A stretch of DNA of 64,000 nucleotides from an uncultured Clostridia bacterium (GTDB lineage Bacteria > Bacillota > Clostridia > TANB77 > CAG-508), in the NCBI GenBank assembly GCA_947627185.1, contig CANQVF010000006.1, positions 1 to 64,000 on the forward strand, given 5' to 3'. Both the position numbers and the translations under genes were made by a program. Below the pieces are notes generated by a model. It was given only the letters and a program-made list of their open reading frames with translations, ran no database searches and had not been told where the DNA came from. How positions within the stretch are numbered: position 1 is the stretch's first letter; every line of letters begins with the position of its first letter. This document shows, piece by piece, positions 43,554 through 54,940 of the stretch.

Positions 43554-45308
43554 ATGCAAGTTTTAAAAATTATATTATTATTAATTTCTTTTGCAGGGTA
43601 TTACTTATTTTTTAAGAAAAAAACAGAAATTAAAGAAGAATTTATACCAATACTTGTATTTTCTACAATAGGTGTTATAGAATTTTTAGCTGGAATATTA
43701 AATTTCATGAAATTAGCAACTATATTTATATGTGGTATTGGTATATTATTTTTTATAAAAGAATTTTATATAATAATAAAAAACAAAGAAAAAATAAAAT
43801 GTAATTTTAAAGTCTTAATTTTTATAATTCTAGCACTAGCATTCTTATTTATTTTAAAAGATAAATATTTAATTCATTATGATAATTTTTCACATTGGGG
43901 AATGATAGTTAAAGAAATTTTATTAGAAAATAGATTACCAAATTTTAAATCTACTCAAATAATTTTCACAGCATATCCACCAGGAACTGCTTGTTTTATT
44001 TATTACATCTGTAAATTTATTGGCAGTTCTGAAGGAATGATGTTATTCGCACAAAGCTTGCTAATCTTGGCAGGACTTTATACATTTTTAGTATTTTGTG
44101 ATAAAAATAAAATTATAAATTACGTTTATGTAATTATAATGAGCATATATTTATTAATTGGAAACATATTTATAGATCAATTATTAGTAGATACTATAAT
44201 ACCAATTATGGCTTTATCTTCTTTATGTATAATAATAACATATAAAACAGATAACAAAAAAGCATTGGTATATAATATACCAATACTATCATTACTAATG
44301 ATAGTAAAGAACTCTAGTGTGTTTTTTATAATAATTGATTTAGTTGTTTGGTTTATATATTTTATAAAAAATGCTGGTATAAAAAATATATATAAACAAA
44401 AATATATATTATTAATTTTATTGCCATTTATATTAATGTTTTTATGGTCTTGTCATACAAAATTAGTTTTTGATGAGCCTCAGAATTCAAAACATGCGAT
44501 GTCAATTTCAAATTATGCAAATACTTTTAAATCAAAAGATAATTCGGATTTTAATTTTATTTTTGAAAAAATGATTGAAAAAATGACATCATTAGAAAAT
44601 AAAGAAAATGAAATTATTTTAATATCTGCTTTAAGTTTTGTAATAATGTTTGCTCTTGCTTTTAAGAATAAAGAGAAAAGAAATAATATTATTTGGTATT
44701 TTGTTTTATTTTTAATTACATATATTTTATATCAAGTTAGTTTGTATTGTATGTATTTGTTTTCTATGCCAATTAATGAAGCAAGAACTTTATCTGGATA
44801 TTCAAGATATTACAGTACTTTATCATTATTTTTATATGGTATATCAGTAATTACAATATTAAATTTTGAAAAAATAGAATATAAACAAAACAACAAAATT
44901 AAAAATATATTTATAAAAATGATATTTTTAATTTTTATTGTATTTCCAGTTATTTTATATAGAGATAATTTAAATTTATTCTTTTGCTCTAAACAAAGTG
45001 ATTCTAAAAATTATTTAAGATATGAAATAGTAAATATAAAAGAAAAAAATAATATAGAAGAGAAAAAGAGTTATTTAATATATATTTCTAACGATAAAAA
45101 TGTTGATGCTGATTATTTAACTCATATGTGTGAATATGAATTTAGAACTATAAATGTAAAAATTATTAATAATTTTGATGAATTAAGAGATATGAATGAA
45201 ATATTTGATTATGATTACTTTATATTATTAAGAAAAGATGAAAAAACATTAGAATTTATAAATATAATTAAAGGAGATATAAATCAAGATGTTATTAGAT
45301 TTAGATAA
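43554..45308 (+). CDS. Large membrane protein, GT-C-like, glycan cluster
   Basis: About 584 residues with some twelve membrane helices and a C-terminal soluble tail (about 490-584). An acidic/aromatic loop between early helices, HYDNFSHWGMIVKEIL, followed by FTAYPPGTACFIYY, is reminiscent of the catalytic first loop of GT-C transferases using polyprenyl-phosphate sugars. The ATG at 43554 follows GGTGA; one at 43542 lies upstream of it. It overlaps the next gene by 20 bases, suggesting they act together. Confidence 0.65.
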   Translation: MQVLKIILLLISFAGYYLFFKKKTEIKEEFIPILVFSTIGVIEFLAGILNFMKLATIFICGIGILFFIKEFYIIIKNKEKIKCNFKVLIFIILALAFLFILKDKYLIHYDNFSHWGMIVKEILLENRLPNFKSTQIIFTAYPPGTACFIYYICKFIGSSEGMMLFAQSLLILAGLYTFLVFCDKNKIINYVYVIIMSIYLLIGNIFIDQLLVDTIIPIMALSSLCIIITYKTDNKKALVYNIPILSLLMIVKNSSVFFIIIDLVVWFIYFIKNAGIKNIYKQKYILLILLPFILMFLWSCHTKLVFDEPQNSKHAMSISNYANTFKSKDNSDFNFIFEKMIEKMTSLENKENEIILISALSFVIMFALAFKNKEKRNNIIWYFVLFLITYILYQVSLYCMYLFSMPINEARTLSGYSRYYSTLSLFLYGISVITILNFEKIEYKQNNKIKNIFIKMIFLIFIVFPVILYRDNLNLFFCSKQSDSKNYLRYEIVNIKEKNNIEEKKSYLIYISNDKNVDADYLTHMCEYEFRTINVKIINNFDELRDMNEIFDYDYFILLRKDEKTLEFINIIKGDINQDVIRFR

Positions 45309-46377
45309 AAATGATAAAGTTTTTATACTAATACCATCACTTAATCCAACTAATGATTTAATTAAATATATAGATGAACTAATTGAAAATAATTTTAAAA
45401 ACATAATTGTTGTAAATGATGGAAGTAAAAAAGAATGTGATGAAATCTTTAAAGCAATAGAAAATAAAAAAGAATGTATTTTATTAAAACATGAAACTAA
45501 TTTAGGAAAAGGAAAAGCTTTAAAAAGTGGATTAGAATATTTTAAAAATTTAAATAATTTTAATGATTTTTTTGGAATAATTACAGTAGATTCGGATGGA
45601 CAACATTTAGTTTATGATGTTAAAAAAGTAGCTGAAAAAATGAAAGAAAATTCTAATTCTTTAATATTAGGAACAAGAAATTTTTTAGAAAGTAATGTTC
45701 CACCTAAAAGTAGTTTTGGAAATAAGGTAACCTCAAGTGTTTTTAAAATATTATATGGAACTAAAATATCAGATACTCAAACAGGTTTAAGAGGAATACC
45801 AAATTCTTTAATAGAAGAATTTATGCATATTTCAGGAAATAGATTTGAATATGAAACAAATATGTTAATAGAATGCATATTAAATAAAATAGAAATAATA
45901 GAAGTTCCAATTACTACTGTTTATATAGATAATAATTCTGGTACAAGCTTTAGACCAATACATGATTCAATATCAATTTATTGGAAGATTTTAAATTCAT
46001 TTATAAAATATTCCGCTGTATCTATAATATCATGTATTATTGATATTTTACTATTTCAAATATTTTTAATGAGTTTAAAATTTGAATTATCAAGTACAAC
46101 AATCATTACTATTTCTACTGTGCTTGCAAGAATTATATCTTCACTAATTAATTATATATTAAATAAAAAAGTATCATTCAAAAGTAAGAAAAATGTAAAA
46201 AATACTATTATAAAGTATTATGTATTATGTTTAATTAATATGATTGTTTCAGCAAGTTTAGTTTCATTGATATACTATTTTACAGGAATAAAAGAAGTTA
46301 TAATAAAAATTATAGTAGACACAATTATTTTCTTTACAAATTACAGAGTTCAAAGAGTATTCATATTTAACAAATAA
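45289..46377 (+). CDS. GT2 glycosyltransferase fused to a GtrA-like membrane domain
   Basis: A 362-residue protein. Residues 1-230 are a GT2 transferase of the dolichyl-phosphate-sugar synthase type: VVNDGSKK, NLGKGKALKSGLEYF, the DSDGQH metal motif and DTQTGLRGIP. Residues about 235-362 form four helices of the GtrA family. Such fusions make polyprenyl-phosphate-linked sugars and help flip them, a natural donor source for the GT-C-like protein encoded upstream. GGAG lies before the ATG inside the preceding gene. Confidence 0.85.
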   Translation: MLLDLDKNDKVFILIPSLNPTNDLIKYIDELIENNFKNIIVVNDGSKKECDEIFKAIENKKECILLKHETNLGKGKALKSGLEYFKNLNNFNDFFGIITVDSDGQHLVYDVKKVAEKMKENSNSLILGTRNFLESNVPPKSSFGNKVTSSVFKILYGTKISDTQTGLRGIPNSLIEEFMHISGNRFEYETNMLIECILNKIEIIEVPITTVYIDNNSGTSFRPIHDSISIYWKILNSFIKYSAVSIISCIIDILLFQIFLMSLKFELSSTTIITISTVLARIISSLINYILNKKVSFKSKKNVKNTIIKYYVLCLINMIVSASLVSLIYYFTGIKEVIIKIIVDTIIFFTNYRVQRVFIFNK

Positions 46378-46387
46378 AATAAAAAAA

Positions 46388-46420
46388 ACTCCATTTGTTA
46401 AAATACAAATGGAGCTTTTT
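46388..46420 (+). terminator. Terminator
   Basis: CTCCATTTGT and ACAAATGGAG pair around TAAAAT, followed by seven T. Confidence 0.88.
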
Positions 46421-46493
46421 TTATAAAGATTATTGTAATTTAAAAATATTAAATAAAAAAATATTTTTTTTACTTAAAAATTAGTATATTAAC

Positions 46494-46522
46494 TTGAAGA
46501 AAATTAAAGAAAATGATAAAAT
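46494..46522 (+). promoter_or_regulatory. Promoter of the amino-sugar operon
   Basis: TTGAAG at 46494-46499, 17-bp spacer ending TGA, TAAAAT at 46517-46522. Confidence 0.7.
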
Positions 46523-46558
46523 ATGAAAGATTTAATAGGTGAAAAAGAGGTATAAAAA

Positions 46559-48433
46559 TTGGACAAAATAAAAAAACTTAGTAAATATAGAAATATAATT
46601 TTAATTTTTTTAGATATATTATGCATAGCCTTTGCTTATTATTCAGGAATTGTTTTGTTAAATAATGGTTCACTTAGATTAGATGCATATTATACTAGAA
46701 GATTTTTTAATACTTTATTAATCTCATCAATTGTATATCAGATTGTATTTTGGATTACAAGAAGATATAAAAATATTATAAGATATGAAGATGGAAAAGA
46801 CTATTTAATATATTTTATCTTATGTATAATATCAGCTTTTATTGTTTCAATTGTGAGAAAAGTTTTTCATATATTTATGGTAGAAACCACAAGATTAATT
46901 ATTTTAGCAGGAATTTTTATTGCTATTCTTATGATTTCTTATAGAATTATTTTAAGATATATTTTAGTAAATGATATTTTTAAAACAAAAGAGACAAATG
47001 TTGAAACTCAAAGAAATTTACTTATTATAGGAGCTGGAAATGCTGCTCATGAAATTATAAAAACAATTCATTCAAATATGAAAGAAATTTATAATATTAT
47101 TGGTATAATTGATGATAATCCAAAAAGATTAAATTATAGTGTCTCAGGAGTAAAAATTATTGGAAACAGGAATGACATAATTAAAATTTGTGAAGAAAAT
47201 AAAGTGGATCTAATTTTCTTTTCTATTGCTAATATAGATAATGAAAATAAAAAACAAATATTAAATATATGTCAGAAAACAAGAGCAAAAGTTAGAATTT
47301 TGCCTGGAATGCAAGAAATAATTAGAAATAAAAAATTATTTGAAAATTTAAGAGATGTTGAAATAGAAGATATTTTAGGAAGAGATCCGATAAAATTAGA
47401 TAATAACAATATAGAATCCTTAATAAAAGATAAAACTATATTAATAACAGGAGCAGGAGGTTCAATTGGTTCTGAACTTTGTAGACAAATTATAAAATAT
47501 AAACCAGAAAAACTGGTAATGCTAGATATTTATGAAAATGGTTTGTATGATATAGAAATTGAATTAAAAACAAAATATCCAAAATCAAAAATTGAAGCAA
47601 TAATTGCTAGTGTTAGAGATAAAAAAAGATTAGAAGAAATTTTTGAAAAATATAATCCTTATTTAGTATTTCATGCAGCAGCACATAAACATGTTCCTTT
47701 AATGGAAAATAGTCCATTAGAAGCAATAAAAAATAATATTTTTGGAACATATAATGTTGTAAATACATCAGATAAATTTAATGTTAAAAGATTTATTTTA
47801 ATTTCAACAGATAAAGCTGTAAATCCAACAAATATAATGGGTGCAACAAAAAGAATGTGTGAAATGATTGTACAAGCTAAAAATAAAGTAAGTAACACAG
47901 AATTTGTAGCTGTTCGTTTTGGAAATGTTTTAGGAAGTAATGGCTCTGTTGTTCCATTATTTAAAAAACAAATTATGGATGGTGGGCCAGTTACTGTTAC
48001 ACATAAAGAAATAACTAGATTTTTTATGACTATTCCAGAAGCAGTAGAATTAATTCTTCAAGCAATTACATATGCGAATGGTGGAGAAATATTTGTTTTA
48101 GATATGGGAGAACCAGTTAAAATTTATGATTTAGCAACAAGTTTAATAAGGCTTTCTGGATATGTTCCAAATGAAGATATAGAAATTAAAATAACAGGCT
48201 TAAGACCTGGAGAAAAGTTATATGAAGAGCTTTTAATGGGTGAAGAGGGCCTTCAAAAAACAGCTCATGATAAAATATTTGTTGCAGAGCCAATGGATAT
48301 AACAATGGATGATATAAAAGAAAAGTTAGAAAAATTAAATAATTTGTTAAATAAAGAAAATGCAGATTTAAAAGACACTAAATCTGTTATGAAAGAAATT
48401 ATACCAACATATCATGAAGAAAATAATAAATAA
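46559..48433 (+). CDS. Membrane-anchored UDP-GlcNAc 4,6-dehydratase (PglF/CapD family)
   Basis: A 624-residue protein with four N-terminal membrane helices (about 12-140), a first Rossmann domain (IIGAGNAAHEI) and the catalytic SDR domain with ITGAGGSIGSELCRQ and a later GATKRMCEM segment. It makes the UDP-4-keto-6-deoxy sugar for bacillosamine- or QuiNAc-type residues. The start is TTG (MDKIKKL), nine bases after AGAGG; no ATG is available nearby. First gene of a new transcription unit. Confidence 0.92.
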   Translation: MDKIKKLSKYRNIILIFLDILCIAFAYYSGIVLLNNGSLRLDAYYTRRFFNTLLISSIVYQIVFWITRRYKNIIRYEDGKDYLIYFILCIISAFIVSIVRKVFHIFMVETTRLIILAGIFIAILMISYRIILRYILVNDIFKTKETNVETQRNLLIIGAGNAAHEIIKTIHSNMKEIYNIIGIIDDNPKRLNYSVSGVKIIGNRNDIIKICEENKVDLIFFSIANIDNENKKQILNICQKTRAKVRILPGMQEIIRNKKLFENLRDVEIEDILGRDPIKLDNNNIESLIKDKTILITGAGGSIGSELCRQIIKYKPEKLVMLDIYENGLYDIEIELKTKYPKSKIEAIIASVRDKKRLEEIFEKYNPYLVFHAAAHKHVPLMENSPLEAIKNNIFGTYNVVNTSDKFNVKRFILISTDKAVNPTNIMGATKRMCEMIVQAKNKVSNTEFVAVRFGNVLGSNGSVVPLFKKQIMDGGPVTVTHKEITRFFMTIPEAVELILQAITYANGGEIFVLDMGEPVKIYDLATSLIRLSGYVPNEDIEIKITGLRPGEKLYEELLMGEEGLQKTAHDKIFVAEPMDITMDDIKEKLEKLNNLLNKENADLKDTKSVMKEIIPTYHEENNK

Positions 48434-48502
48434 TTTTAATAAATTTATTTAAATGCACAGATTATTTTGCTATTAGTGAAATAAGAAAGGAAGTATATAA
48501 AA

Positions 48503-49627
48503 ATGAAAAAAATATATTTGGCATCACCTCATATGTCAGATGAAAAATATGAAGAAAAATTTGTAAAAGAAGCTTTTGATACAAACTGGTTATCAACAGT
48601 AGGAGAAAATTTAAATAAATTTGAAGAAAGTGTTAGAAATTATTTGGGAATAAAAGCATCTGTTGGACTTTCTAGTGGAACTTCAGCAATGCATTTAGGA
48701 TTAAAAGCATTGGGAGTATCAAAAAATGATATAGTTTTCGTTTCAGACCTTACATTTTCTGCAAGTGTAAATCCAATTATATATGAGAATGCAACACCTG
48801 TTTTTATTGATTCAGATTATGAAACTTGGAATATGGATCCAAAAGCTTTAGAAAAAGCATTTGAAAAATATCCTAACCCTAAAGCTGTAATTGTAGTTCA
48901 CTTATATGGTAGAGTATCTAATATGGATGAAATTTGCAAAATCTGCAGAGAACATAATGTACCAATTTTAGAAGATTCAGCAGAAGGATTAGGCTCAAAA
49001 TATAAAGAAAAATTTTTAGGAACTTTTGGAAAATGCTCTGCACTTTCTTTTAATGGAAATAAAATAATTACTACAACTGGTGGAGGAATGCTAGTATCTG
49101 ATGATGAAGATTTGGTAAGTAAAGTAAAATTTTGGTCAACTCAAAGTAAAGATCCAGCAAGATATTATCAACATTCAGAAATAGGATATAATTATAGAAT
49201 GAGCAATGTTTTAGCTGGAATTGGTAGAGGACAAATGATGGTTTTAGAAAATAGAGTTGCTAAAAAAAGAGAAATTTTTGATACTTATAAAAAAGCTTTT
49301 AAAGATATAGAAGATATTGAAATAACTGATGAAAAAGAATATGAAAGATCAAATCGTTGGCTTTCAACAATAACATTAAAGAAAAATTCAAAAGTAAAAC
49401 CTTTAGATATAATAGAAAGTTTGGAAAAAGAAAATATTGAAGCAAGGATGGTTTGGAAACCAATGCACATGCAACCAATATTTGAAAAATATGATTTTAT
49501 TACTTTGCAAGATGAAGTAAGTGTTGGAGAAGATTTATTTACAAGAGGAGTATGTTTACCATCAGATACAAAAATGACTAATGAAGATTTAGAAAGAGTT
49601 ATAAATATTGTGAGAAAATTATTTTAA
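48503..49627 (+). CDS. DegT/DnrJ aminotransferase (PglE-like)
   Basis: A 374-residue PLP enzyme. The lysine lies in SFNGNKIITTTGGGML, with GLSSGTSAMHLGL early and EDSAEGLGSKYKEKFLG in the middle. It would aminate the 4-keto product of the preceding dehydratase. AAGGAAG precedes the ATG. In the Campylobacter pathway a PglD acetyltransferase follows; no intact one is found here. Confidence 0.9.
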   Translation: MKKIYLASPHMSDEKYEEKFVKEAFDTNWLSTVGENLNKFEESVRNYLGIKASVGLSSGTSAMHLGLKALGVSKNDIVFVSDLTFSASVNPIIYENATPVFIDSDYETWNMDPKALEKAFEKYPNPKAVIVVHLYGRVSNMDEICKICREHNVPILEDSAEGLGSKYKEKFLGTFGKCSALSFNGNKIITTTGGGMLVSDDEDLVSKVKFWSTQSKDPARYYQHSEIGYNYRMSNVLAGIGRGQMMVLENRVAKKREIFDTYKKAFKDIEDIEITDEKEYERSNRWLSTITLKKNSKVKPLDIIESLEKENIEARMVWKPMHMQPIFEKYDFITLQDEVSVGEDLFTRGVCLPSDTKMTNEDLERVINIVRKLF

Positions 49628-49649
49628 ATTATAGATTATAGACTATGGA

Positions 49650-49836
49650 TTATAAATAATTATATTTATTGTTCATTCCAATTTCTCGTTCAAACAATTA
49701 TCACATAATTGCTAAATAATTTTTTTGGCACCCTTCCATCAAAAGATGAACTCTTTCCAAAAAAATTATTAATCAATTTCAGCTCAATTGTTTTCAATTC
49801 GAAATTTTCATTTACAATAAATATAATTATTTATAA
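49650..49836. repeat. 187-bp near-perfect palindromic element (MITE-like)
   Basis: Outer arms of 23 bp are exact inverted copies (49650-49672 and 49814-49836). A second exact 14-bp pair lies inside (49715-49728 and 49757-49770), and the centre is CATC-AAAA-GATG. The arms between these also pair imperfectly, so the whole segment can fold into one long hairpin. It contains no gene and separates pglE-like from pglC-like. It could be a mobile non-autonomous repeat or a strong RNA structure that tunes expression within the operon. Confidence 0.7.
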
Positions 49837-49872
49837 GTTTTTATCAATAAAATTATGTTAAATGGAGAAAAA

Positions 49873-50488
49873 ATGTATAAAAAATTTTTTAAAAGATTTT
49901 TAGACATAATTATTAGTTTAATAAGTTTAATTATTTTATCACCAATAATGTTAATTGTAGCAATATTAGTAAGAATAAAACTTGGAAGCCCAATAATTTT
50001 TAAACAAGAAAGACCTGGTAAAAATGAAAAAATATTTAAGCTTTATAAATTTAGAAGTATGTCAGATAAAAAAGATAAAAATGGAAAATTACTTCCAGAT
50101 AGTGAACGATTAACGAAATTTGGAAAAATATTAAGAAGTACAAGTCTAGATGAACTTCCAGAACTTGTTAATATTTTAAAAGGAGATATGAGCTTAATTG
50201 GACCAAGACCACTTGCTGTTTCATATTTACCTTACTATAATGAAAAAGAAAAGCATAGACATGATGTAAGACCAGGTTTAACTGGACTTGCTCAAATAAA
50301 TGGAAGAAATGCTTTAAATTGGGAAAAAAGATTTGAATATGATTTAGAATACGTAAATAATATTACTTTTATTAATGATTTAAAAATATTATTTAAAACA
50401 TTTTTTAAAGTTTTAAAAAGAGAAAATGTTGTAACTAGAGGAACAGGAAAAACAATAGATTTTGATGAATATAGGAGAAATAATTTGA

Positions 50489-50508
<20 letters not shown>
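49873..50508 (+). CDS. Initiating sugar-phosphate transferase (PglC-like)
   Basis: A 211-residue monotopic phosphoglycosyl transferase with one N-terminal re-entrant helix (RFLDIIISLISLIILSPI), FKQERPGKNEKIFKLYKFRSM, the catalytic DE pair in TSLDELPELVNILKGDMSLIGPRPL and the RPGLTGLAQINGR tail. It moves a phospho-sugar from UDP to undecaprenyl phosphate, starting glycan assembly. GGAG is ahead of this ATG; the ATG at 49855 is upstream of it. It overlaps the acyltransferase gene by 20 bases. Confidence 0.93.
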
Positions 50509-51540
<1,032 letters not shown>

Positions 51541-51544
<4 letters not shown>

Positions 51545-52806
51545 AAAAAAGAGTATTAGTATTAAATTGTGGTTCTTTGGCAGGAACAGATGTAAATACT
51601 GCTTTGAAATTTAATGATGAATTTGAGGTATGGGGTGCTTCAATATATAAAAATCATGGAATTTATGTATATAAAAATTATATTGAAGATATACCTAATA
51701 TAAAAGATAAGAATTTTATTAAAATTTTAAATGAAAAAATACAAGAATATGATATAAAGTTTATTTTTTCAACACATGAAGATATGGTGTTATTTTTACA
51801 AGAACATAAAAAAGAAATAAATGCAGTAATTGTATCTTCAAATTATGATACAGCTTTACTTTGTAGATATAAATCAAAAACTTATGAAAAAATGAAAGAA
51901 TACAATTTTATTCCAAAAACATATAAAAAAGAAGAAGTAAAAGAATTTCCAGTTTTTGTAAAAAAAGATACAGACCAAGGTGGAAGACATGCACACAAAG
52001 TAGAAAATCAAAAAGAGTTAGATTTATATGCAGAAGATGAAGATATGATAATTTGTGAATATCTTCCAGGAGAAGAGGTAACAGTTGATTGCTTTACAAA
52101 TAAAAATAGAGAACTTCTATTTTGTAACCCAAGAGCAGCAGATAGAATGCTTGCTGGAATAGATGTTCATGCTAGAAGAATAGAGTTATCAAAAGAAATT
52201 AAATACATTGCTGATTCTTTAAATAAAGAAATAGAATTTAGGGGCTTTTGGTTTTTTCAAATAAAAAAAGATGTAGATGGAAAATATAAATTACTAGAAA
52301 TAAGCACAAGACTTCCAGGAGCTTTTAGTTTAAGTAGATGTTTAGATGTTAATTTACCGCTTATGGCATTAAAAGATTTTGATGGACAAGATGTAAAATT
52401 AACTTTTAATGATATAAATATTGAAGCAGATAAACAATTTTTTGGAAAATATTCTTTAGGATTAGAATATGATACAGTTTATATTGATTTTGAAACTTGT
52501 TTTGAATCAAAAGAAAAAGTAGATACTTTTCTAATGATGTTTTTATATCAATGCGTAAATAAAAATATAAAAATAAATTTATTATTGCAAAGTGATAATT
52601 TAAAAGTTTTAGATAAAAACAAAATTTCAAGGAATTTATTTGATGAAATAATTGAAATTGAAAGAAAAGATATTAAAAATATTTTAGAGAAAAAAAGTAT
52701 TTTAATATCTAATGATGAAGATTTAAAAAATGAAATAAGAGAAAAAAATAAATATAATTGTTTTAGTACATCAATAATTGAAAGCTTAATTGATTGGAGA
52801 GCATAA
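51541..52806 (+). CDS. ATP-grasp protein with degenerate HAD-like C-terminal domain
   Basis: A 421-residue protein. The N-terminal Rossmann-like region (about 1-110) is followed by an ATP-grasp fold, with the lysine segment VFVKKDTDQGGRH and the late metal residues around LLEISTRLPGAFSLSR, close to carbamoyl-phosphate-synthase-like ligases. From about 315 a HAD-like domain begins with VYIDFETCF, where the canonical DxDxT is altered, and an ILISNDED segment replaces the acidic motif. It probably ligates an amine or amino acid to a carboxylate. It starts within the acyltransferase stop (ATGA overlap). Confidence 0.75.
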
Positions 52807-52808
52807 AA

Positions 52809-53849
52809 ATGGAAATTGGAAGTGAGTTTTGGAAATATGAAGATAATTTAATTTCAAATAATACAGATTTTTGGAATCTTGGAGAAGATACAAAATTTGT
52901 GTTATCTGGAAGAACAGCAATATATTTTGTTTTACAAAATATATTGTTAAATCATGATATAAAAAAAGCTTATCTTCCAACTTATTGTTGCAATTCTATG
53001 ATTAAGCCTTTTATAGATTTGGGAATAGAAATAGAATATTATGATGTTTATTATAATAATGGATTAAAATATAATATAAATTTAGATGAAGATTTTGATA
53101 TATTTTTTGCTATGAATTATTTTGGATATTCATCTACAAATATGGAAAAATATATTAAAACTTTTAAAGAAAAAGGTAAAATTATAATCGAAGATATAAC
53201 ACATAGCTTTTTTAGCTCAAAAAAATTTAGTATATATTCAGATTATTTAGTAGGAAGTTTAAGAAAATGGTTTCCAGTTACAAGTGGAGGAATAGCTGTA
53301 AATAGAAAAACAAAATTTGAATTAAAATTAAATGATAATACAAATGAAAAAATAATTTCTTTAAGAAAAAAGGCAATGGAGAATAAATCTAAATTTATAA
53401 ATAATAATGAAAATTTAAAAGAAACCTTTTTAAATCAATATTCAAAAAGCGGTAAACTATTGGAAAATGATTATAAAAATTATAGTATAGATAATGATTC
53501 TTTAAAAATAATTATGGGAATAAATTTAGAAAAAATAATTTCAAGAAGAAAAGAAAATTCAAATATTATATATGAAAAATTGAAAAATATATCTAGCATT
53601 GAATTTTTAGAAAAATATAATGAAAATGATTGTTTATTATTTGTTCCAATAATTTTAGAACACAACTTAAGAAATGAATTAAGAAAATATTTAATAGAAA
53701 ATGAAGTTTATTTACCTGTACACTGGCCATTAGAAGAAAAATTAAATAATGTTTTTGAAAAAGAATTATCTTTAGTTTGTGACCAAAGATATACAAAAGA
53801 ACAAATTTCAAAATATGTTGATATGATAATTAATTTTTTTGAAAAATAA
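52809..53849 (+). CDS. PLP-dependent DegT-like aminotransferase, divergent
   Basis: A 346-residue protein. LSGRTAIYFVLQNILL and the later GSLRKWFPVTSGGIAVN (with the PLP lysine) match DegT-family folds, and IIEDITHSFFS holds the PLP-binding Asp. Shorter and more divergent than the enzyme at 48503. GGAGAG precedes this ATG, inside the end of the ATP-grasp gene; an ATG at 52794 is rejected. It probably aminates a keto sugar or small keto-acid used to decorate the glycan. Confidence 0.75.
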   Translation: MEIGSEFWKYEDNLISNNTDFWNLGEDTKFVLSGRTAIYFVLQNILLNHDIKKAYLPTYCCNSMIKPFIDLGIEIEYYDVYYNNGLKYNINLDEDFDIFFAMNYFGYSSTNMEKYIKTFKEKGKIIIEDITHSFFSSKKFSIYSDYLVGSLRKWFPVTSGGIAVNRKTKFELKLNDNTNEKIISLRKKAMENKSKFINNNENLKETFLNQYSKSGKLLENDYKNYSIDNDSLKIIMGINLEKIISRRKENSNIIYEKLKNISSIEFLEKYNENDCLLFVPIILEHNLRNELRKYLIENEVYLPVHWPLEEKLNNVFEKELSLVCDQRYTKEQISKYVDMIINFFEK

Positions 53850-53909
53850 ATTATTTTAAAGCTATTTTGAAATAGTAAAGTATACTAAAATTATTTAATG
53901 GAGAGAAAA

Positions 53910-54893
53910 GTGAAAGATATATATTTTGATAAGAATTATGGAAAGTTATATGAAAAAGCTGATAATGGAAAAGCACAAATTTTTGAATTTGAAAATGAAT
54001 ATGGAAAAATTTCTAATCAGTTTTTAATAAGAGAAATTCCAGAAAAAATAGATAGAAAAACATATTATGATTTAATTACACCTTATGGATATGGTGGACC
54101 GATTATTGAAAATTTAACTGGAAATAAAGAGAAATTAATAAGTGAATTTGAAAATGAATTTTCTAAATATGCAAAAGAAAATAATATTGTTAGTGAATTT
54201 GTAAGATTTCATCCAATAATAAAAAATTATGAAGATTTTGGAAAAATGTATAATAGCATATATATGAGAAAAACTTTGGGAACTAATATTGAAAAATATG
54301 ATGATCCTGTACAAGCTGAATTTTCTAAAAGTTCTAGAAAAACAATAAGACAAATTTTAAAGCAAGGAGTTACTTATAGAATAATTGAAAATCCAGAAAA
54401 TTTAGATGAATTTAAAAGAATATATTATTTAAATATGGAAAGAAAAAGTGCAGAAGAATATTATTTTTTTGATGATAATTATTTTAACTTAATATTAAAA
54501 AATTTTAAAAATAATATAATTTTGGCTCAATCTATTTATGAAAATAAAGTTATAGCATCAGGATTATATTTTATATGTAATGGAATAATTCATGTGCATT
54601 TATCAGGAACAGATACAAAATATTTATATTTATCTCCAGCTTATATACTAAAATATGGAACGGTATTATGGGCTAAAGAACATAATTATAAACTAATTCA
54701 TTATGGTGGTGGTTTATCAAATTCGGAAGAAGATTCATTATATATATTTAAAAGAAAATTTGCTCAAAACACAGATTTTGATTTTTATATTGGTAAAAAG
54801 ATTTGGAATGAAGAAATTTATAATAAATTATGTGATATGAAAAATATAGATAAAAACGAAAGTTTTTTCCCTGCGTATAGAAAAAATAATTAA
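53910..54893 (+). CDS. FemAB/GNAT-type acyl or aminoacyl transferase
   Basis: About 327 residues, with the GNAT fold of the FemAB-like superfamily: LITPYGYGGPI early, SSRKTIRQILKQGVTYRII in the middle and LYFICNGIIHVHLSGTDTKY and HYGGGLSNSEEDSLYIFKRKF late. Relatives add amino acids to peptidoglycan bridges or to sugar amines. GTG at 53910 follows GGAGAG; the ATG at 53898 overlaps that site. Placed after the ATP-grasp and DegT genes it may transfer a small acyl or aminoacyl group to the aminosugar. Confidence 0.75.
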   Translation: MKDIYFDKNYGKLYEKADNGKAQIFEFENEYGKISNQFLIREIPEKIDRKTYYDLITPYGYGGPIIENLTGNKEKLISEFENEFSKYAKENNIVSEFVRFHPIIKNYEDFGKMYNSIYMRKTLGTNIEKYDDPVQAEFSKSSRKTIRQILKQGVTYRIIENPENLDEFKRIYYLNMERKSAEEYYFFDDNYFNLILKNFKNNIILAQSIYENKVIASGLYFICNGIIHVHLSGTDTKYLYLSPAYILKYGTVLWAKEHNYKLIHYGGGLSNSEEDSLYIFKRKFAQNTDFDFYIGKKIWNEEIYNKLCDMKNIDKNESFFPAYRKNN

Positions 54894-54940
54894 TCTTAAG
54901 ATTATATTAAATCCTAAAATAAAAATGGAGATGAAGTATA

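Noticed and set aside
43554..45308. Calling the large membrane protein a Wzy polymerase
   Set aside because: Topology alone is insufficient; its acidic first loop fits GT-C enzymes at least as well.
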